Part shown: positions 6,901-7,927 of the stretch, in pieces
How the letters are laid out: each line of letters starts with the position of its first letter
Numbering within the stretch: the first letter of the stretch is position 1
NCBI GenBank assembly: GCA_028287205.1
Contig: JAQBQC010000461.1
Location: forward strand, 1 to 7,927
DNA length: 7,927 bases
DNA from: Gemmatimonadota bacterium
Lineage (GTDB): Bacteria; Gemmatimonadota; Gemmatimonadetes; Gemmatimonadales; Gemmatimonadaceae
Direction of reading: 5' to 3'
Notes under the pieces: generated by a model
The model's input: only the letters and a program-made list of their open reading frames with translations
Told to the model about the DNA's origin: nothing
Databases searched by the model: none
Position numbers and translations under genes: made by a program

Positions 6901-6943
6901 TCTGCAAAGTCGCTCTTCGCCGGTCGATTCCGGCCTGCGCTCT
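6901..6943 (+). pseudogene. Degenerate copy of the 3' half of tRNA-Cys (direct repeat copy 2)
   Basis: Aligned to the intact tRNA-Cys at 2129-2173 it matches in 39 of 45 columns: TCTGCAAA, CGCT, TTCGCCGG, TCGATTCCGGCC, GCGC and TCT are identical in order, with A/G, C/T, A/C and C/T changes and two lost bases. The T stem GCCGG/CCGGC is intact but its loop has lost one base; the anticodon stem and acceptor stem are broken, so it cannot be a working tRNA. A TAGCCA at 6872-6877 resembles the start of the tRNA D arm (2107-2112), but spacing differs by seven bases and the 5' half is otherwise not conserved. It may be the displaced tRNA end of an old integration, or the relic of a duplicated tRNA gene. 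Confidence 0.82.
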
Positions 6944-6952
6944 CGCACCGAC

Positions 6953-6988
6953 AAAGAGCGCCCGCAACCATCGCGGTCGCTCTTTTTT
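6953..6988 (+). terminator. Intrinsic terminator after the tRNA remnant and kinase gene
   Basis: AAAGAGCG (6953-6960) pairs with CGCTCTTT (6978-6985), and after one C-T mismatch CCGC (6962-6965) pairs with GCGG (6973-6976), closing loop AACCATC. Six T residues (6983-6988) end the structure. It would stop plus-strand transcripts from the kinase, whose stop is 199 bp upstream. On the minus strand it starts 35 bp after the acyltransferase stop but has only a short T run, so two-way use is possible and weaker. Confidence 0.85.
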
Positions 6989-7023
6989 GGCGGCGAGTGC
7001 GCCCTTAGCAACGCGAAGGGTCC

Positions 7024-7927
7024 CTAGCTTCTAGTTCCCCCGATTCGCGTGCGAAGCCGCAACATGGGCTGCTCGATCAGGTAATACGACGCCAGCACCA
7101 CGACTCCGATACACAGGATGCTCAGTGGGAATCTCAGCGCGTGACCTTCGCGCAGAAATGGCTGCTGCCACAAGTAGATCGAGTAACTGAGCACTCCGGC
7201 GAAGGCGATCGGACGTGCGTTCAGGAATCGGCCAACTCGACTGTCGGGATAGCGAAGGCACCAGTCGATCCACACCGCGATGGCGACATTGATCAAGGTG
7301 ATTCCTGCGATCTCTCCCCAATGCTCCCAGCGGGCGCTCGCCACGGCGAACGCCAGAATGACGATCGGCCACAACTCCATCACGCGCAGCTCGAGCACGC
7401 GACGGTATTTTGCGTGGCTCCAGAGCCATGGGCGCGCGTAGGCGAGCAGGCATCCTGTCGCGAGAGCGTCGGCGACGCACTCGAAGGAATAGCGCGGATT
7501 GTCCGGCCAATATCCCGCGAGAATGCCGATCGTTCGAAGCAGCGGAGAGAGCAACAGCATCAGCGCTGCGCCCATGAAGCTGCGCCGGAGTCCGAGCAAC
7601 ACGATCAGCGATGGCCACAGCAGATGGAATTGCTCCTCCACCGCAAGCGACCATGTGTGCCCCAGCGTCCATCCGGTTCTCACGTAATTCGCGGTGTACG
7701 TTGCCGCCCCGAGGAGTGCGGAGCGCGACATCGGTACGAGGCCGAGAGCGCCAGCGACTGCCATGGCACACAGGAAAAAGTAGAACACGGGCATGATCCG
7801 AAACGCGCGGCGAAGATAGAACCGGCGAAGGTTGACCGTGCCGGTGCGCGCGTGCTCGGCGAGGAGCAGCGAAGTGATCAGGAATCCGGAAATGACGAAG
7901 AAGACCCGGACGCCAAGATTGCCGGAG
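7024..7927 (-). CDS. OafA-type membrane acyltransferase (acyltransferase family 3), 5' part outside window
   Basis: 300 residues are visible up to the TAG at 7026-7024; the frame stays open to the window edge, and the ATG at 7794 is internal, because the 44 codons before it encode NLGVRVFFVISGFLIT and RRFYLRRAFRIMP, which are family motifs. These enzymes move acyl groups onto extracytoplasmic sugars of O-antigen, peptidoglycan or exopolysaccharide. Further signatures are HTWSLAVEEQFHLLWP (about visible residues 90-105), LSYSIYLWQQP near the C-terminus and YYLIEQP close to the end. At least seven hydrophobic segments are likely to span the inner membrane. The catalytic His/Arg motif expected in the first helix lies beyond the edge. 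The substrate cannot be inferred; no sugar or polysaccharide gene is visible beside it. It is transcribed toward the kinase and has no operon partner in the window. Confidence 0.93.
   Translation of the reverse strand, partial: SGNLGVRVFFVISGFLITSLLLAEHARTGTVNLRRFYLRRAFRIMPVFYFFLCAMAVAGALGLVPMSRSALLGAATYTANYVRTGWTLGHTWSLAVEEQFHLLWPSLIVLLGLRRSFMGAALMLLLSPLLRTIGILAGYWPDNPRYSFECVADALATGCLLAYARPWLWSHAKYRRVLELRVMELWPIVILAFAVASARWEHWGEIAGITLINVAIAVWIDWCLRYPDSRVGRFLNARPIAFAGVLSYSIYLWQQPFLREGHALRFPLSILCIGVVVLASYYLIEQPMLRLRTRIGGTRS

Noticed and set aside
7002..7020. CCCTT/AAGGG hairpin beside the acyltransferase stop
   Set aside because: A five-base stem with a nine-base loop and no T run is expected by chance in a spacer of this size.
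6769..7034. Small open frames (78-80 codons) on both strands across the kinase-acyltransferase spacer
   Set aside because: They run through the tRNA remnant and the terminator and have no protein-like pattern.

Overview
The window looks like chromosomal DNA of a free-living, high-GC bacterium. Every coding region is GC-rich in third codon positions and carries long antisense shadow frames. A Bacillus-type (GSI-alpha) glutamine synthetase beside a type III glutamine synthetase, a tRNA-Cys without an encoded CCA end, and a very large multi-PAS hybrid kinase would fit Gemmatimonadota or a similar soil lineage. That placement is an inference; nothing here fixes the taxon.

Layout. Positions 1-434 (+) hold the C-terminal end of a type III glutamine synthetase. 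It converges on a complete type I glutamine synthetase (522-1865, -) across an 87-bp gap containing a strong hairpin. The 1866-2099 spacer is a divergent control region: a TTGACA/TATATT-containing stretch faces glnA and a candidate -10 box faces the tRNA. An intact tRNA-Cys(GCA) lies at 2100-2171 (+), with a strong intrinsic terminator about 110 bp further on. The 2172-2655 stretch has no intact gene. It holds that terminator, a second hairpin and a 43-codon minus-strand remnant of a beta-rich protein.

A single 1365-residue gene fills 2656-6753 (+): a soluble hybrid histidine kinase with an AcoR-type N-terminal GAF region, six PAS domains, HisKA, HATPase and a C-terminal receiver. After it, 6901-6943 carries a degenerate copy of the 3' half of the tRNA-Cys gene (39 of 45 aligned columns identical), followed 9 bp later by another intrinsic terminator. 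The last region (7024-7927, -) is the C-terminal 300 residues of an OafA-type membrane acyltransferase whose start lies outside the window.

How it fits together. The two glutamine synthetases form a nitrogen-assimilation pair. The kinase is an orphan here, with no separate response regulator or output gene beside it, and it sits between the tRNA-Cys and the damaged second copy of that tRNA's 3' half. This arrangement matches an old tRNA-targeted insertion whose integrase has been lost. It is the most interesting structural signal in the window. The second point of interest is the fusion of a sensor module normally found on sigma-54 activators to a multi-PAS hybrid kinase.
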